Counted from the first letter of the stretch, positions 9,514 to 18,703 are shown. The stretch is DNA of 64,000 nucleotides from Chelativorans sp. AA-79 (GCF_029457495.1 NZ_CP120361.1:868001-932000), one strand, 5' to 3'. Made by a program: numbers and translations. The notes: generated by a model not told the origin, from the letters alone.

Positions 9514-9939
9514 TCACTTTTCCTTCTTCTTGTACATGGCCAGCATGCGCTGGGTGACGAGGAAGCCGCCGAAGATGTTCACCGAGGCAAGCACCAGGGC
9601 AATGAAGCCGAAGCCGGTGGCAAGCCCCGAGGCCGAGATGCCGACGGCCAGCAGCGCGCCGACCACGATGACGGAGGAAATGGCGTTGGTGACAGACATC
9701 AGCGGCGTGTGTAGCGCCGGCGTGACGGACCAGACGACGTAGTAGCCGACGAAGATGGCGAGCACAAAGATGGCGAAGCGGAAGATGAAAGGATCGATCG
9801 CCCCTCCCGTCGCGCCATGCGCAAGGGCGCCGGCCGCGTCTGCCACGTTCTGCGCTTCCAGGCTTTCGACGGCGGCGCGGACGCTCGCCGTGGCACGCTC
9901 GAGCTGGTCGAGCGCCTGTTCTATCGCGTTCTCTTCCAT
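9514..9939 (-). CDS. pntAB: NAD(P) transhydrogenase subunit alpha part 2
   Basis: 141-residue membrane part of the split alpha subunit. A short N-terminal acidic/alanine-rich segment (about 50 residues) precedes three to four hydrophobic helices ([53 protein letters not shown]). The three-gene split architecture is the usual alphaproteobacterial form. It overlaps pntAA by one base (TGATG type) and is followed by pntB. Confidence 0.95.
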   Translation of the reverse strand: MEENAIEQALDQLERATASVRAAVESLEAQNVADAAGALAHGATGGAIDPFIFRFAIFVLAIFVGYYVVWSVTPALHTPLMSVTNAISSVIVVGALLAVGISASGLATGFGFIALVLASVNIFGGFLVTQRMLAMYKKKEK

Positions 9940-11288
9940 CAGGCGTCTCCCCCCGTCCTGGGCGTTGCAGGTTTCCTGGTCCTGCGGGCGGGCTTCGCGC
10001 CGTCCGCCGCCTTCCCGGCAGCCGGCTTGGCTGCGGCTTTGCGCCGGGCCGGCGCTTTCCTCTTCGGCGCGACTTCGAGCCCGGGCTCCGTGCCCGCAGC
10101 CGCCTTCACGACCTCCGGATCGGAGGGCGAGGGCCTGGCGCCTGCCGCGGGCGCAGCGCCGGCGAAGTTCGGATGCACCACCGCGCCGTCATGGGTGAGC
10201 ATGGTGGCCTTCACCAGCTCGTCGTCGAAATCGATGGAGAGGGCTTTCGCTTCCTTGTCGACCATCGTCTCCAAAAAAGCGAACAGGTTGCGCGCATAGA
10301 GCAGCGAAGCGGAAGCCGCGACGCGACCCGGCACGTTGAGATGGCCGAGGATCTTCACGTCGTTGGCGGTGGTCACCACCTGGCCCGCGACCGATCCCTC
10401 TACATTGCCGCCCCGCTCCACCGCGAGATCCACGATCACGGAGCCGGGGCGCATGGAGGCGACCATCGCGGCCGTCACCAGGCGCGGCGCGGGCCGGCCG
10501 GGAATGAGGGCGGTGGTGATGACGATGTCCTGCTTGGTGATGTGGTCGGCGACGAGCTCGGCCTGGGCCTTCTTCTCGTCTTCCGTCAGCTCGCGGGCAT
10601 AGCCGCCCTGGCCGGAAGCATCCTTCAACGCATCCGTCATGATGAATTTGGCGCCGAGGGAGGCGACCTGCTCGCCCGCCGCCGCTCGTACGTCGGTGGC
10701 TGTGACGACGGCGCCGAGCCGGCGCGCGGTCGCGATCGCCTGCAGGCCGGCGACGCCGGCGCCCATGACGAAGACTTTCGCGGCCGGCACGGTGCCCGCC
10801 GCGGTCATCATCATCGGAAGGGCCCGGTCATACTCGGCCGCGGCATCGATCACCGCGCGATAGCCGGCGAGGTTCGCCTGGCTCGACAAGACATCCATGG
10901 ACTGGGCGCGCGTGATGCGCGGCATGAATTCCATGGCGAAGGCGGTGACGCCGGCCTTGGCCATGGCGGCGATATCGGCCTCGTTGCCATGGGGGTCCAT
11001 GGTGGCGATGACCACGGCGCCTTTCCTGTAGGTCTCGAGTTCAGCAGCGGTCGGCCGGCGCAGCTTCAGCACGATATCGGCCCTGGAGGCATCCGCGGCG
11101 CCGCCCAGCGTGGCTCCGGCCTTCTCGAACTCGTCGTCGGGGATGCGCGAGGCCAGCCCCGCGCCCCGTTCGACCGCCACGTCGAAGCCGAGCCCCTTGA
11201 GGCGCTTCACCGTATCCGGCGAAGCTGCGACACGCGGCTCGTTCGCATCGGCCTCCCTTGGAACGAAGATCGTTTGTCCCACCGTCAA
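9939..11288 (-). CDS. pntAA: NAD(P) transhydrogenase subunit alpha part 1, with long basic C-terminal tail
   Basis: 449-residue soluble NAD(H)-binding domain I of transhydrogenase. It starts [20 protein letters not shown], and the NAD site [20 protein letters not shown] is near residues 170-190. The family usually ends near 375-385 residues. Here about 65 further residues follow [10 protein letters not shown], ending in an Ala/Lys/Arg/Pro-rich stretch ([17 protein letters not shown] and similar) that looks like a histone-H1-type tail. The tail lies directly before the overlapping pntAB start, so it is not a frameshift artefact of the next gene. Function of the tail is unknown. Confidence 0.95.
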   Translation of the reverse strand: MTVGQTIFVPREADANEPRVAASPDTVKRLKGLGFDVAVERGAGLASRIPDDEFEKAGATLGGAADASRADIVLKLRRPTAAELETYRKGAVVIATMDPHGNEADIAAMAKAGVTAFAMEFMPRITRAQSMDVLSSQANLAGYRAVIDAAAEYDRALPMMMTAAGTVPAAKVFVMGAGVAGLQAIATARRLGAVVTATDVRAAAGEQVASLGAKFIMTDALKDASGQGGYARELTEDEKKAQAELVADHITKQDIVITTALIPGRPAPRLVTAAMVASMRPGSVIVDLAVERGGNVEGSVAGQVVTTANDVKILGHLNVPGRVAASASLLYARNLFAFLETMVDKEAKALSIDFDDELVKATMLTHDGAVVHPNFAGAAPAAGARPSPSDPEVVKAAAGTEPGLEVAPKRKAPARRKAAAKPAAGKAADGAKPARRTRKPATPRTGGDA

Positions 11289-11341
11289 GTCCTTCTGTTG
11301 GACGGTCCCCCCGGTGCGGCCCCCCGGCCGTGACGGCAGGG

Positions 11342-11569
11342 CTACCGCAAGATCCAGGCGCCGACAGCGCAGATGAGGATGAAGAGGATGGTGCTGGAAA
11401 TGATGCCGGCGGCGGTGAAGAAGCCGAAGGCCATCGCCACCAGCAGCGCCCCGACCACCAGACAGACATATTTGCTGATATTCAGGAAGAGGTTATAGGT
11501 GCGCTCGTGCTCGGCGTAATCCATTTCCGCACCCATTTCGGCCGGGCCTTCCGGCGTATCATGTGCCAT
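11342..11569 (-). CDS. aa3-type cytochrome c oxidase subunit IV
   Basis: 75-residue small membrane protein: MAHDTPEGPAEMGAEMDYAE, then EHERTYNLFLNISKYV leading into two hydrophobic segments. This is the pattern of the bacterial aa3-type oxidase subunit IV. The ATG at 11569 is chosen because the upstream extension of the frame is low-complexity and not family-like. It lies 53 bases before pntAA on the same strand and could be cotranscribed with pnt, an association common in Rhizobiales. Confidence 0.85.
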   Translation of the reverse strand: MAHDTPEGPAEMGAEMDYAEHERTYNLFLNISKYVCLVVGALLVAMAFGFFTAAGIISSTILFILICAVGAWILR

Positions 11570-11699
11570 CGCATAACCCCTCGGGAAGAAAACTGGGGAG
11601 GGGAATAGCGAAAAGGATGGCGAAGGGCAATGGGCTGCATGGCCGCAGGAGCGCCATGTTTCCCGTGCGGCGTGGAGGGACGCGCCTATTGCCGGGGCG

Positions 11700-11990
11700 T
11701 CAGCGCCGGCCCCGGCCCACCATCGTGGCGATATCCGTATAGGCCTTCGAGGTGCCGGGCAGGTCCCGCTTGTTCGCCTCGCGCAGGAAACGTATGGGGA
11801 AAAGCGCGGCCTCGACATTCGCGTGGGAGAGTTGCTCGGGCCGGCGGCTGTCCTCGGCCAGCACCTTCTCCGCCTCGGCGAGCGCCGCCTCGATCTCGGC
11901 CATGTCGGCCACGCCTTTCCGGCGCAACAGGTGACAGAGCGTCGCCATCGCCATCAGCACGCCCTCCATCTGCAGGTTCGCGGTGTTCAT
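11700..11990 (-). CDS. Conserved hypothetical protein, 96 aa
   Basis: No function recognised. MNTANLQMEGVLMAMATLCH starts after a GGAAG ribosome-binding site; the frame is open further upstream, but without a good site. The protein looks largely alpha-helical, with an acidic Glu/Ala-rich middle (DMAEIEAALAEAEKVLAED) and a basic end. Codon use fits the neighbourhood, so it is probably a real gene. It lies alone between coxIV and ugd. Confidence 0.65.
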   Translation of the reverse strand: MNTANLQMEGVLMAMATLCHLLRRKGVADMAEIEAALAEAEKVLAEDSRRPEQLSHANVEAALFPIRFLREANKRDLPGTSKAYTDIATMVGRGRR

Positions 11991-12230
11991 TGGCGGCTTC
12001 CTTTCCGGTCGAACTCCTCGAATGAATTCTTGTCCGCATGAAGCGAACGCGCAAGTCGTTCGTCGATTTCGGTCCTGAAGCGGGGCAAAGCGTGGAGGAA
12101 GTTCCGGGGAGATGGGCGACGCCTGCACCGCCGCACGATCGCCCCCGCGTCGTCGAAGAATGGTTCCATGCTTCGCCCGAAACCGTTTCCGTGGGCCTGT
12201 CCCCGCGCCACAGGAGCGCAGGGCGGCATT

Positions 12231-13607
12231 TCATGCATGGCCGGGGGCCGCCACCCGGCGCTCCCATACATCGATCGGAGAGACGCCTGCCTTCTGGCGG
12301 ACCGCCGCGGCCGCGCGGCCGAGACTGAAATAGCGCAGGCCAAGGCGCGTCACCGCGCGCGGCTCGAAGAGGTTGCGGTAGTCGAAGAGCACGTCGCCCG
12401 AAAGGACACGCGCGAGCCGGCTGAGACTGAGCTGGCGGTACTCATCCCACTCGGTCAGGATGACCACGGCGGAAGCGCCCTTGCAGGCCTTGTAGGGGCA
12501 GTCGGCCCAGGAAAGGTCCGGCATGTGCCGGCGCGCATTCTGCATGGCCTTCGGATCGTGGGCCACCACGCGCAGCCCCGCTTCCTGGAGGGCAGGGATG
12601 ATCGTGAGCGCGGCCGCTTCGCGCACGTCGTCCGTGTTTGCCTTGAAGGCGAGGCCCAGAACGGCCACGGTGCTGCCGGGCTGGAGCCTGCCATCCTTGA
12701 GAATGCGGCGGGCGAGCGCGGATTTGCGCTGGTCGTTGCGGGCAATCAGCGTTTCAACCAGCTTCTGCGGTGCGCCGAACTCCCGCCCGGTGGCGGCGAA
12801 GGCACGCGTGTCCTTCGGAAAGCACGAGCCGCCGAAGCCGGGACCGGGCGAGAGGAAGCTCTCGCCGATGCGCGGGTCGAGCCCGATGCCGCGCGTCACA
12901 TCCCTGATGTCGCCGCCCGTCTTCTCGCAGAGATCGGCAACGTCGTTGATAAAGCCGATCTTGAGCGCCAGGAACGCGTTGGCGGAGTATTTTATGAGCT
13001 CGGCGTTGCCGGTCGTCGTGATGACCATCGGCACGCCGGCTTTCTCGAAAGGGCGATAGATCGCCCGCAGGATGTTGCGGGAGCGTGCGTCGTCCGCTCC
13101 CAGCACGATGCGGTCCGGCTCCATGAAGTCCCTCATGGCGGAGCCCTCGCGCAGGAATTCCGGGTTCGAGGCGACGCGGATATCGAAGGCCCCGCGTTCC
13201 CGCGCGATGACCTCACGGACGCGTCGCGCCGTGCCGACCACCACAGTGGACTTGATGACGACGAGGGCGCCTCGCTTCAGATGCGGCGCGATCTGCCTGG
13301 CCGCGGACAGCATGTGGGACAAATCGATCCCGCCATCCGGCCCCGTCGGTGTGCCGACCGCGATGAAAACGGCGTCGGCCTTGGCCACGCTCTCCCGGAG
13401 CCGTGAAGAAAAGGAGAGGCGTCCGGCATCGACGGCCAGGCGCATCGCCTCCTCGAGCCCGGGTTCATAGAGAGGAAGATCGAACTGTTCCAGACGCACG
13501 ATCCGTGCGGCATCGATATCATGGCAACGGACGCTGTGGCCCATATCCGCCAGGCAGGTACCGGTTGTCAGGCCGACATAGCCGGCGCCTATCATGGTGA
13601 TCTGCAT
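12231..13607 (-). CDS. ugd: UDP-glucose 6-dehydrogenase
   Basis: 458 residues. Oxidises UDP-glucose to UDP-glucuronate with NAD+. The N-terminal Rossmann motif MIGAGYVGLTTGTCLADMGH is at residues 5-24; the catalytic cysteine is Cys262 in GPGFGGSCFPKD. The C-terminal UDP-binding domain includes VAVLGLAFKANTDDVREA. Length is normal. UDP-glucuronate is the substrate of the UDP-xylose-synthase-like enzyme encoded at 20915-21907, so this gene likely feeds the divergent glycan cluster. A GGAAC-N17-TGTT element and a GAA-repeat tract lie just upstream. Confidence 0.95.
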   Translation of the reverse strand: MQITMIGAGYVGLTTGTCLADMGHSVRCHDIDAARIVRLEQFDLPLYEPGLEEAMRLAVDAGRLSFSSRLRESVAKADAVFIAVGTPTGPDGGIDLSHMLSAARQIAPHLKRGALVVIKSTVVVGTARRVREVIARERGAFDIRVASNPEFLREGSAMRDFMEPDRIVLGADDARSRNILRAIYRPFEKAGVPMVITTTGNAELIKYSANAFLALKIGFINDVADLCEKTGGDIRDVTRGIGLDPRIGESFLSPGPGFGGSCFPKDTRAFAATGREFGAPQKLVETLIARNDQRKSALARRILKDGRLQPGSTVAVLGLAFKANTDDVREAAALTIIPALQEAGLRVVAHDPKAMQNARRHMPDLSWADCPYKACKGASAVVILTEWDEYRQLSLSRLARVLSGDVLFDYRNLFEPRAVTRLGLRYFSLGRAAAAVRQKAGVSPIDVWERRVAAPGHA

Positions 13608-13638
13608 GCCGTTCTCCTGTACGGTTCACGCCGGCTCT

Positions 13639-13664
13639 AACATCGAAGGGTATGTTGTTGTTCC
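13639..13664 (-). promoter_or_regulatory. Possible EcfG-type promoter of ugd
   Basis: On the minus strand GGAAC (13664-13660), 17 bases, TGTT (13642-13639), about 32 bases before the ugd ATG. One -10 base differs from CGTT. The -35 abuts a (GAA)n tract (plus strand, 13665-13680). Confidence 0.4.
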
Positions 13665-13731
13665 GAAGAAGAAGAAGAAGACGGATGCGGTAAGTGTTTC
13701 CGGACAAATGGCAATTTCCTGAGGCAAAGCT

Positions 13732-13754
13732 GCGGGGAGGTGTGGCCTCCCCGC
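13732..13754. terminator. 9-bp perfect hairpin after the 86-aa gene
   Basis: GCGGGGAGG (13732-13740) pairs with CCTCCCCGC (13746-13754) around a 5-base loop. It lies downstream of the minus-strand gene ending at 13787 and upstream of ugd. No convincing T-run follows, so it may act as terminator or as an mRNA stabiliser. Confidence 0.5.
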
Positions 13755-13786
13755 CCGGCGGCCTCGGAAAGGCCGATAAGCGCCGG

Positions 13787-14047
13787 TTATCGATCAACAA
13801 ATTTGTTGAAGCGGCTGGTGCCGCCGCCGCCGGCTTCTTCCTGGTACAGGAAGGCGAGCTTCCGGTCATCGAAGATGCGGAAGAACTCGTCCCAGCCGAT
13901 TTCCTCCAGGCTCTCCTCCGGCTCGCCGAAATCGATGCGAAGAATGCCGCCAGGCTCGCCGGTCTTTACACGTGCAGGGCGTCCGCCGCGCGATTCGGCC
14001 CATTTGCGAATGGTGTCATGGTCAGTCGTGGTGTTCGCTTGCGACAT
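13787..14047 (-). CDS. Conserved hypothetical protein (often mis-named 1,4-alpha-glucan branching protein)
   Basis: 86 residues: MSQANTTTDHDTIRKWAESR, then GGRPARVKTGEPGGILRIDF and EEIGWDEFFRIFDDRKLAFL. This pattern (DHDTIRKW... ILRIDF ... WDEFF...LAFLYQ) belongs to a widespread small family with no established activity; some databases label it a branching-enzyme relative, which the 86-residue size does not support. A perfect GGAAC-N16-CGTT promoter lies about 65 bases upstream, so it is probably a general-stress gene. Confidence 0.8.
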   Translation of the reverse strand: MSQANTTTDHDTIRKWAESRGGRPARVKTGEPGGILRIDFGEPEESLEEIGWDEFFRIFDDRKLAFLYQEEAGGGGTSRFNKFVDR

Positions 14048-14113
14048 GGTGGCGTCCCATCAAGCTCGGTTGCGGTTTCGCGGCGCTAAGTGGCTGCGCC
14101 GACTACGGGACTG

Positions 14114-14138
14114 AACGCGACGTTTTCCGAAAAGTTCC
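14114..14138 (-). promoter_or_regulatory. EcfG/RpoE2-type general stress promoter
   Basis: On the minus strand GGAAC (14138-14134), a 16-base spacer, CGTT (14117-14114): an exact match to the alphaproteobacterial general-stress sigma consensus. It drives the 86-residue gene starting at 14047. Confidence 0.7.
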
Positions 14139-14177
14139 TGACGGATGCGGTTTGCCGGCTCACCTCTGCGTGCAGCG

Positions 14178-14203
14178 GGAACCAAAACCCACGTTGGTTT
14201 GTT
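14178..14203 (+). promoter_or_regulatory. Possible EcfG-type promoter of the glycan operon
   Basis: GGAAC at 14178-14182, 17 bases, TGTT at 14200-14203; one -10 mismatch. It is 37 bases before the GTG start of the first epimerase gene and back-to-back with the perfect promoter at 14114-14138. Confidence 0.4.
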
Positions 14204-14240
14204 TGTAGCTGGCGACCCCTTCTTCACAGCAGGAGCAGCC

Positions 14241-15350
14241 GTGAGCAAGAAAGCACTTATAACCGGGGGCTGCGGCTTCATCGGCCGGCAAGTCACTGAC
14301 GAACTCCTCGAAAATGGGTATTCGGTCTCCGTCCTCGACAATCTGGTGGAGCAGGTGCATGGAGACGCCGCACCACCGAGAGACGATCGCGTCGTTTACC
14401 ATATCGGCGATATACGAGACCCCGAATGTGTGAAAACGGCGCTGAAAGGCGCCGATTTCGTGGTGCACCTCGCCGCCGAGGTGGGCGTCGGCCAGTCCAT
14501 GTACGAGATCGCCCGCTATGTCGGCGTGAACGAACTGGGTACCGGGGTGCTCCTGGAGGCGCTGATCGAGAACCCGGTCGAACGCATTGTCGTCGCCTCT
14601 TCCATGAGCGTCTATGGCGAGGGCCTCTACGAGACTGCGGAAGGAAGGCGGTTCGACCGCGCCCGCCGGCGCAAGGAGAGGCTGCGGGCGGGCCAGTGGG
14701 ATCCCGCGGATGCGGACGGCAAGCCGCTCGCACCGATAGCGACGGACGAGGAAAAGCCTGTCGATCTCGCCTCGATCTACGCCTTGACGAAATATGCGCA
14801 GGAGAGGGCGGTGCTGATCTTCGGCGAGGCTTATCCCGTCGAAGCGGTGGCGCTGAGGCTCTTCAACGTGTTCGGACCGGGTCAGGCGCTCTCCAATCCC
14901 TATACGGGCGTGCTCGCCAATTTCGCCTCCCGGCTCGCCAACGATCAGCGGCCGCTCATCTTCGAGGACGGGCGGCAGAAGCGCGATTTCGTGCATGTGC
15001 GCGACGTGGCGCGCGCCTTCCGGCTGGCGCTCGAAGCGAAGGACGCGCCCGGCCAGGTGATCAATGTGGGCAGCGGCAACGCCTATACGATCCGGCAGGT
15101 GGCCGAGATCCTGGCCGATGCGATGGGACTGCCGGAGATCGAGCCGGAAATCCTCGACAAGATGCGCTCGGGCGACATCCGCCACTGCTTCGCGGACATC
15201 TCCAAGGCTCATGACCTGCTCGGCTTCGAGCCGCAGCACCGTCTGGAGGACACGGTGGCGGAGTTCGCGGAATGGGTGCGGGAGACCGGCGCGGTCGACA
15301 ACGCCGCACAGATGCGCAAGCAACTGGAAGAGCGGGGACTGGTTTCATGA
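14241..15350 (+). CDS. NAD-dependent epimerase/dehydratase (NDP-sugar)
   Basis: 369-residue extended SDR. The GTG start after AGGAG is chosen because MSKKALITGGCGFIGRQ places the nucleotide motif at the N-terminus. It has SSMSVYGEG, a YALTK catalytic pair (SIYALTKYAQER), and FEDGRQKRDFVHVRDVARAF in the sugar-nucleotide domain. The cofactor domain is intact; the exact substrate (epimerase, dehydratase or decarboxylase) cannot be read from it. An insertion rich in Arg (RRFDRARRRKERLRAGQW) follows the VYGE motif. First gene of a seven-gene operon; its stop overlaps the next start by 4 bases. Confidence 0.88.
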   Translation: MSKKALITGGCGFIGRQVTDELLENGYSVSVLDNLVEQVHGDAAPPRDDRVVYHIGDIRDPECVKTALKGADFVVHLAAEVGVGQSMYEIARYVGVNELGTGVLLEALIENPVERIVVASSMSVYGEGLYETAEGRRFDRARRRKERLRAGQWDPADADGKPLAPIATDEEKPVDLASIYALTKYAQERAVLIFGEAYPVEAVALRLFNVFGPGQALSNPYTGVLANFASRLANDQRPLIFEDGRQKRDFVHVRDVARAFRLALEAKDAPGQVINVGSGNAYTIRQVAEILADAMGLPEIEPEILDKMRSGDIRHCFADISKAHDLLGFEPQHRLEDTVAEFAEWVRETGAVDNAAQMRKQLEERGLVS

Positions 15351-16453
15351 CGGCGACGAGGTCGAAGCGGCCGGCCATGCCGTTCGTCGGCGGCAAGGCG
15401 GAGCCGGTCGTCATCACCGGAGGCAGCGGCTTCATCGGCTGCAACCTTGCGGAAAGCTTCCTGCGCGACGGCGAGGATGTGGTGGTGCTGGACAATCTGA
15501 GCCGCCCGGGCGTGCGCGAAAATCTGGAATGGCTCAAGGGCGATTTCGGCGACCGGGTGCATCCGGCCGTGGCCGACGTCCGCGACCTCGAAGGGATCCG
15601 GCCGGTGTTCGAACGCGCCAAGGCGGTGTTCCATCTTGCAGGCCAGACGGCCGTCACGACCAGTCTCGAACAGCCGGTGGACGATTTCGAGGTCAACGCG
15701 CGGGGCACCTTGAACGTGCTGGAGGCGGTACGCGCTTGCGGGCGCCGCACGCCGGTCATCTTCGCCAGCACCAACAAGGTGTATGGCGCGCTTGAGGATC
15801 TCGAGATGATCGAGCTCGAGGATCGCTACATCCCGGCCTCGATGGAGGTCCGACAGAACGGCATCGGCGAGGACCGGAGGCTGGACTTCTGCACCCCCTA
15901 TGGCTGCTCCAAGGGCGTCGCAGACCAGTATGTGCTCGATTACGCGAAATCCTTCGGCATCCCGACGGCAGTGCTGCGCATGAGCTGCATCTACGGGCCG
16001 CATCAGTTCGGCACGGAAGACCAGGGATGGGTCGCCCACTTCCTCATCCGCGCACTCAAGGGCGAGCCGATCTCGATCTACGGCAACGGCAAACAGGTGC
16101 GCGACGTGCTGCACGTGGCCGACGCAGTTGCCGCGTACCGCGCGGTACTCGCGGGTATCGAGCGGGTCAGCGGCAGAACGTTCAATCTTGGTGGCGGCGT
16201 GCACAATGCCGTCAGCCTGCGCCTGGTGCTGCAGGAGATCCGCCGCGTCACCGGCACGGACCCGGTAATCGGCTGGGGCGATTGGCGCCCGGGCGACCAG
16301 TACTACTTCGTGGCCGACACCGCACGCCTTCAGCGCGAACTCGGCTGGGCGGCCGGGATCGGCTGGCGCGATGGTCTGAAGAATCTTGCGGACTGGTTCC
16401 GCGCGGCGCGCGGGCTTGGGCGGCCGCCACAGCAGGAAAGGCTGACTGCATGA
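15347..16453 (+). CDS. NDP-sugar epimerase, CDP-paratose 2-epimerase-like
   Basis: 368-residue extended SDR. The motif GGSGFIGCNLAESFL is near residues 23-37 after a basic leader; the catalytic pair is in PYGCSKGVADQYV. The segment CIYGPHQFGTEDQGWVAHF is characteristic of CDP-tyvelose/paratose 2-epimerase relatives (RfbE/TyvE group). Such enzymes epimerise C2 of a CDP-hexose, but no CDP-sugar biosynthesis gene is visible here, so the true substrate may be different. Overlaps both neighbours by ATGA, so translation is coupled. Confidence 0.85.
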   Translation: MTATRSKRPAMPFVGGKAEPVVITGGSGFIGCNLAESFLRDGEDVVVLDNLSRPGVRENLEWLKGDFGDRVHPAVADVRDLEGIRPVFERAKAVFHLAGQTAVTTSLEQPVDDFEVNARGTLNVLEAVRACGRRTPVIFASTNKVYGALEDLEMIELEDRYIPASMEVRQNGIGEDRRLDFCTPYGCSKGVADQYVLDYAKSFGIPTAVLRMSCIYGPHQFGTEDQGWVAHFLIRALKGEPISIYGNGKQVRDVLHVADAVAAYRAVLAGIERVSGRTFNLGGGVHNAVSLRLVLQEIRRVTGTDPVIGWGDWRPGDQYYFVADTARLQRELGWAAGIGWRDGLKNLADWFRAARGLGRPPQQERLTA

Positions 16454-17571
16454 ACTTGCTGCGTATACCCTCGGGAGAGAGCGCGCCCGTCGAACACCGG
16501 CGCGTGCTGATGACCGTCGATGCGGTCGGCGGCGTCTGGCGCTATGCGATGGAACTCGCGCGCGGGCTCCTGGCCCACAATATCGGCGTGGTCTTTGCGG
16601 GGCTCGGGCCGCAGCCCTCCTCCTACCAGGCGGAAGAGGCGAAGCGGCTCGGCAAAGTGGTCTGGCTCGACGAGCCGCTCGACTGGATCGCGCCGGATGA
16701 GACCGCCGTGAAGGGCCTGCCCGCGAAGCTCGCGCGGCTCGCCCGCCAGCAACACGCGGATCTCCTGCACCTCAACCTGCCATCCCAGGCGGCGGGCATG
16801 GATACGGAGCTGCCGGTGGTGGTGGCGTCGCATTCCTGCGTGGTCACCTGGTGGCACGCGATGCGGAACGAGCCGCTGCCCGCGGACTGGGAATGGATGA
16901 AGCGGCAGAATGCGGTGGGCATGGACCAGGCCCATGCCGTCGTTTCCCCGAGCGGCAGTCATGCGCAGGCGATCAGCGCGTGCTACGGCGAGCAGCCGAG
17001 GCTCACGGTCGTCCACAACGCGATCAGCGCCTTCCTGCAGGGCGTGGAGAAGGAGCCGTTCGTCTTTTCCGCCGCGCGCTGGTGGGACGAAGGCAAGAAC
17101 GGCCGCGTGCTGGACGAGGCGGCCGCGCGCATGCATTGGCCCGTGGTGATGGCCGGGTCGACGCGCGGCCCGAACGGCCAGGAGATCACATTCTCCCGCG
17201 TCCGGTGCCCGGGCGAAATCCCGCACCGCGAGGTGCTCGATTCGATCAGGCGCGCCGGCATCGTCGTCTCGCCCTCCCTCTACGAGCCTTTCGGGCTTGC
17301 CGCGCTGGAAGGCGCGCGCGCCGGCGCCGCACTCGTGCTTTCGGATATCCCGACCTATCGGGAGCTGTGGAGCAATGCTGCGATCTTCTTCGATCCGAAG
17401 GATGCGGACGCCTTGGCGCATGCGGTGAGCAGGCTGGCATCGGATTCCGGCCTGCGCGCGGAGATGGGCGCGAAGGCGCTCGCCCGGTCGCGCCGCTTCA
17501 CGCCGGACGTGCAGGCGAGCCGCATGGCGGAACTCTACCGGCAGCTTGTCGACGAACCGATGGCGGCATGA
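16450..17571 (+). CDS. Glycosyltransferase family 4 (GT-B)
   Basis: 373 residues. The N-terminal acceptor domain begins RVLMTVDAVGGVWRYAMELA, and the C-terminal donor domain contains SPSLYEPFGLAALEGARAGA with the Glu-x7-Glu pair of GT4 enzymes. The start at 16450 overlaps the preceding stop and has an AGGAAAGG element; the frame is open much further upstream, but that part is antisense noise in the epimerase gene. Predicted cytoplasmic transferase; donor and acceptor unknown. Confidence 0.88.
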   Translation: MNLLRIPSGESAPVEHRRVLMTVDAVGGVWRYAMELARGLLAHNIGVVFAGLGPQPSSYQAEEAKRLGKVVWLDEPLDWIAPDETAVKGLPAKLARLARQQHADLLHLNLPSQAAGMDTELPVVVASHSCVVTWWHAMRNEPLPADWEWMKRQNAVGMDQAHAVVSPSGSHAQAISACYGEQPRLTVVHNAISAFLQGVEKEPFVFSAARWWDEGKNGRVLDEAAARMHWPVVMAGSTRGPNGQEITFSRVRCPGEIPHREVLDSIRRAGIVVSPSLYEPFGLAALEGARAGAALVLSDIPTYRELWSNAAIFFDPKDADALAHAVSRLASDSGLRAEMGAKALARSRRFTPDVQASRMAELYRQLVDEPMAA

Positions 17572-17572
17572 G

Positions 17573-18703
17573 ATGAAATTCATCTTCTATACGCATTCCC
17601 TCGTTTCCGACTGGAATCACGGCAACGCCCATTTCCTGCGCGGCGTGATGCGTGAACTCGTGGCGCGCGGGCACACGGCCCTGGCGCTGGAGCCGGAGGA
17701 CGGGTGGAGCAGGGCCAACCTCCTGCGGGACCAGGGGGGGAGCGCAGTCGAGCGCTTCCGGCGTGATTTCCCGGAGCTCGTTTCCATCGTCTATGGAGCG
17801 GAATTCGATCATGAGGAACTGCTGCACGATGCCGATGTGGTGGTCGTGCACGAATGGACCGACCCGGCGCTCGTGGCGCGCATCGGTCGCGCGCGCGCCG
17901 GCAGCGGCACCTTCACGCTCGTCTTCCACGACACGCATCATCGCGCCGTCTCGGCCGAGCCGCAGATCGCGGAGATGCGGTTGCGCGATTACGACCTGGT
18001 GCTCGCCTTCGGCGAGACGCTCCGCCAGCGCTATCTCAAGGCAGGCTGGGGCCGCAATGTCGTGACCTGGCACGAGGCGGCGGATACGCGGCTCTTTCGC
18101 CCCATTGAAGGCGAGGAGAAGGAAGGCGATCTCATCTGGATCGGCAATTGGGGCGACGACGAGCGCACGGTCGAGATCGGCGAATTCCTGATCGGCCCGG
18201 CGGCGAAGCTCAGCTTGACGGGAACCGTGCGCGGCGTTCGCTATCCGCCCGAGGCGCTCGATGCTTTGGAAAAAGCCGGCCTTTCCTACGGCGGTTGGAT
18301 CGCCAATCACGACGTGCCGGAAGCCTTCGCGCGTCACCGCGTCACCATGCATATCCCGCGCCGGCCTTATGTGGAGGCGCTGCCGGGAATTCCGACGATC
18401 CGCGTTTTCGAGGCGCTCGCCTGCGGCATTCCGCTGATCTCGGCGCCCTGGAACGACATGGAAGGCCTGTTCCGGCCCGGCACGGATTTCCTCTTCGCGA
18501 ATGACGGGGAGGAGATGTCGGCCGAGCTTCGCCGTGTCCTCTCGGACCGGGGGCTCGCCGCCAGCCTTTCGGCGGCGGGGCTCGAGACGATACGGGCGAG
18601 ACATAGCTGCGCGCACCGCGTGGACGAGCTCTTCGATGCGCTCATCCGCCACGGCACGGCAAAGGTTCAAAGGCAGTTGGCACCGATGGAGGCCGCGGAG
18701 TAA
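17573..18703 (+). CDS. CgeB-like glycosyltransferase (first of three)
   Basis: 376 residues, starting MKFIFYTHSLVSDWNHGNAHF one base after the preceding stop. The N-terminal pattern FYTHSLVSDWNHGNAHFLRG and the C-terminal TIRVFEALACGIPLISAPW, followed by DMEGLFRPGTDFLF, match the CgeB / Glyco_trans_1_2 group of GT-B enzymes. It lacks a signal peptide or membrane segment. The two genes downstream encode proteins with the same architecture and the same N-terminal motif (SLVSSYWNGAATYYRG; TLSSSWGNGHATTYRA), so this is a tandem paralogue set. Sugar specificity is unknown. Confidence 0.82.
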   Translation: MKFIFYTHSLVSDWNHGNAHFLRGVMRELVARGHTALALEPEDGWSRANLLRDQGGSAVERFRRDFPELVSIVYGAEFDHEELLHDADVVVVHEWTDPALVARIGRARAGSGTFTLVFHDTHHRAVSAEPQIAEMRLRDYDLVLAFGETLRQRYLKAGWGRNVVTWHEAADTRLFRPIEGEEKEGDLIWIGNWGDDERTVEIGEFLIGPAAKLSLTGTVRGVRYPPEALDALEKAGLSYGGWIANHDVPEAFARHRVTMHIPRRPYVEALPGIPTIRVFEALACGIPLISAPWNDMEGLFRPGTDFLFANDGEEMSAELRRVLSDRGLAASLSAAGLETIRARHSCAHRVDELFDALIRHGTAKVQRQLAPMEAAE

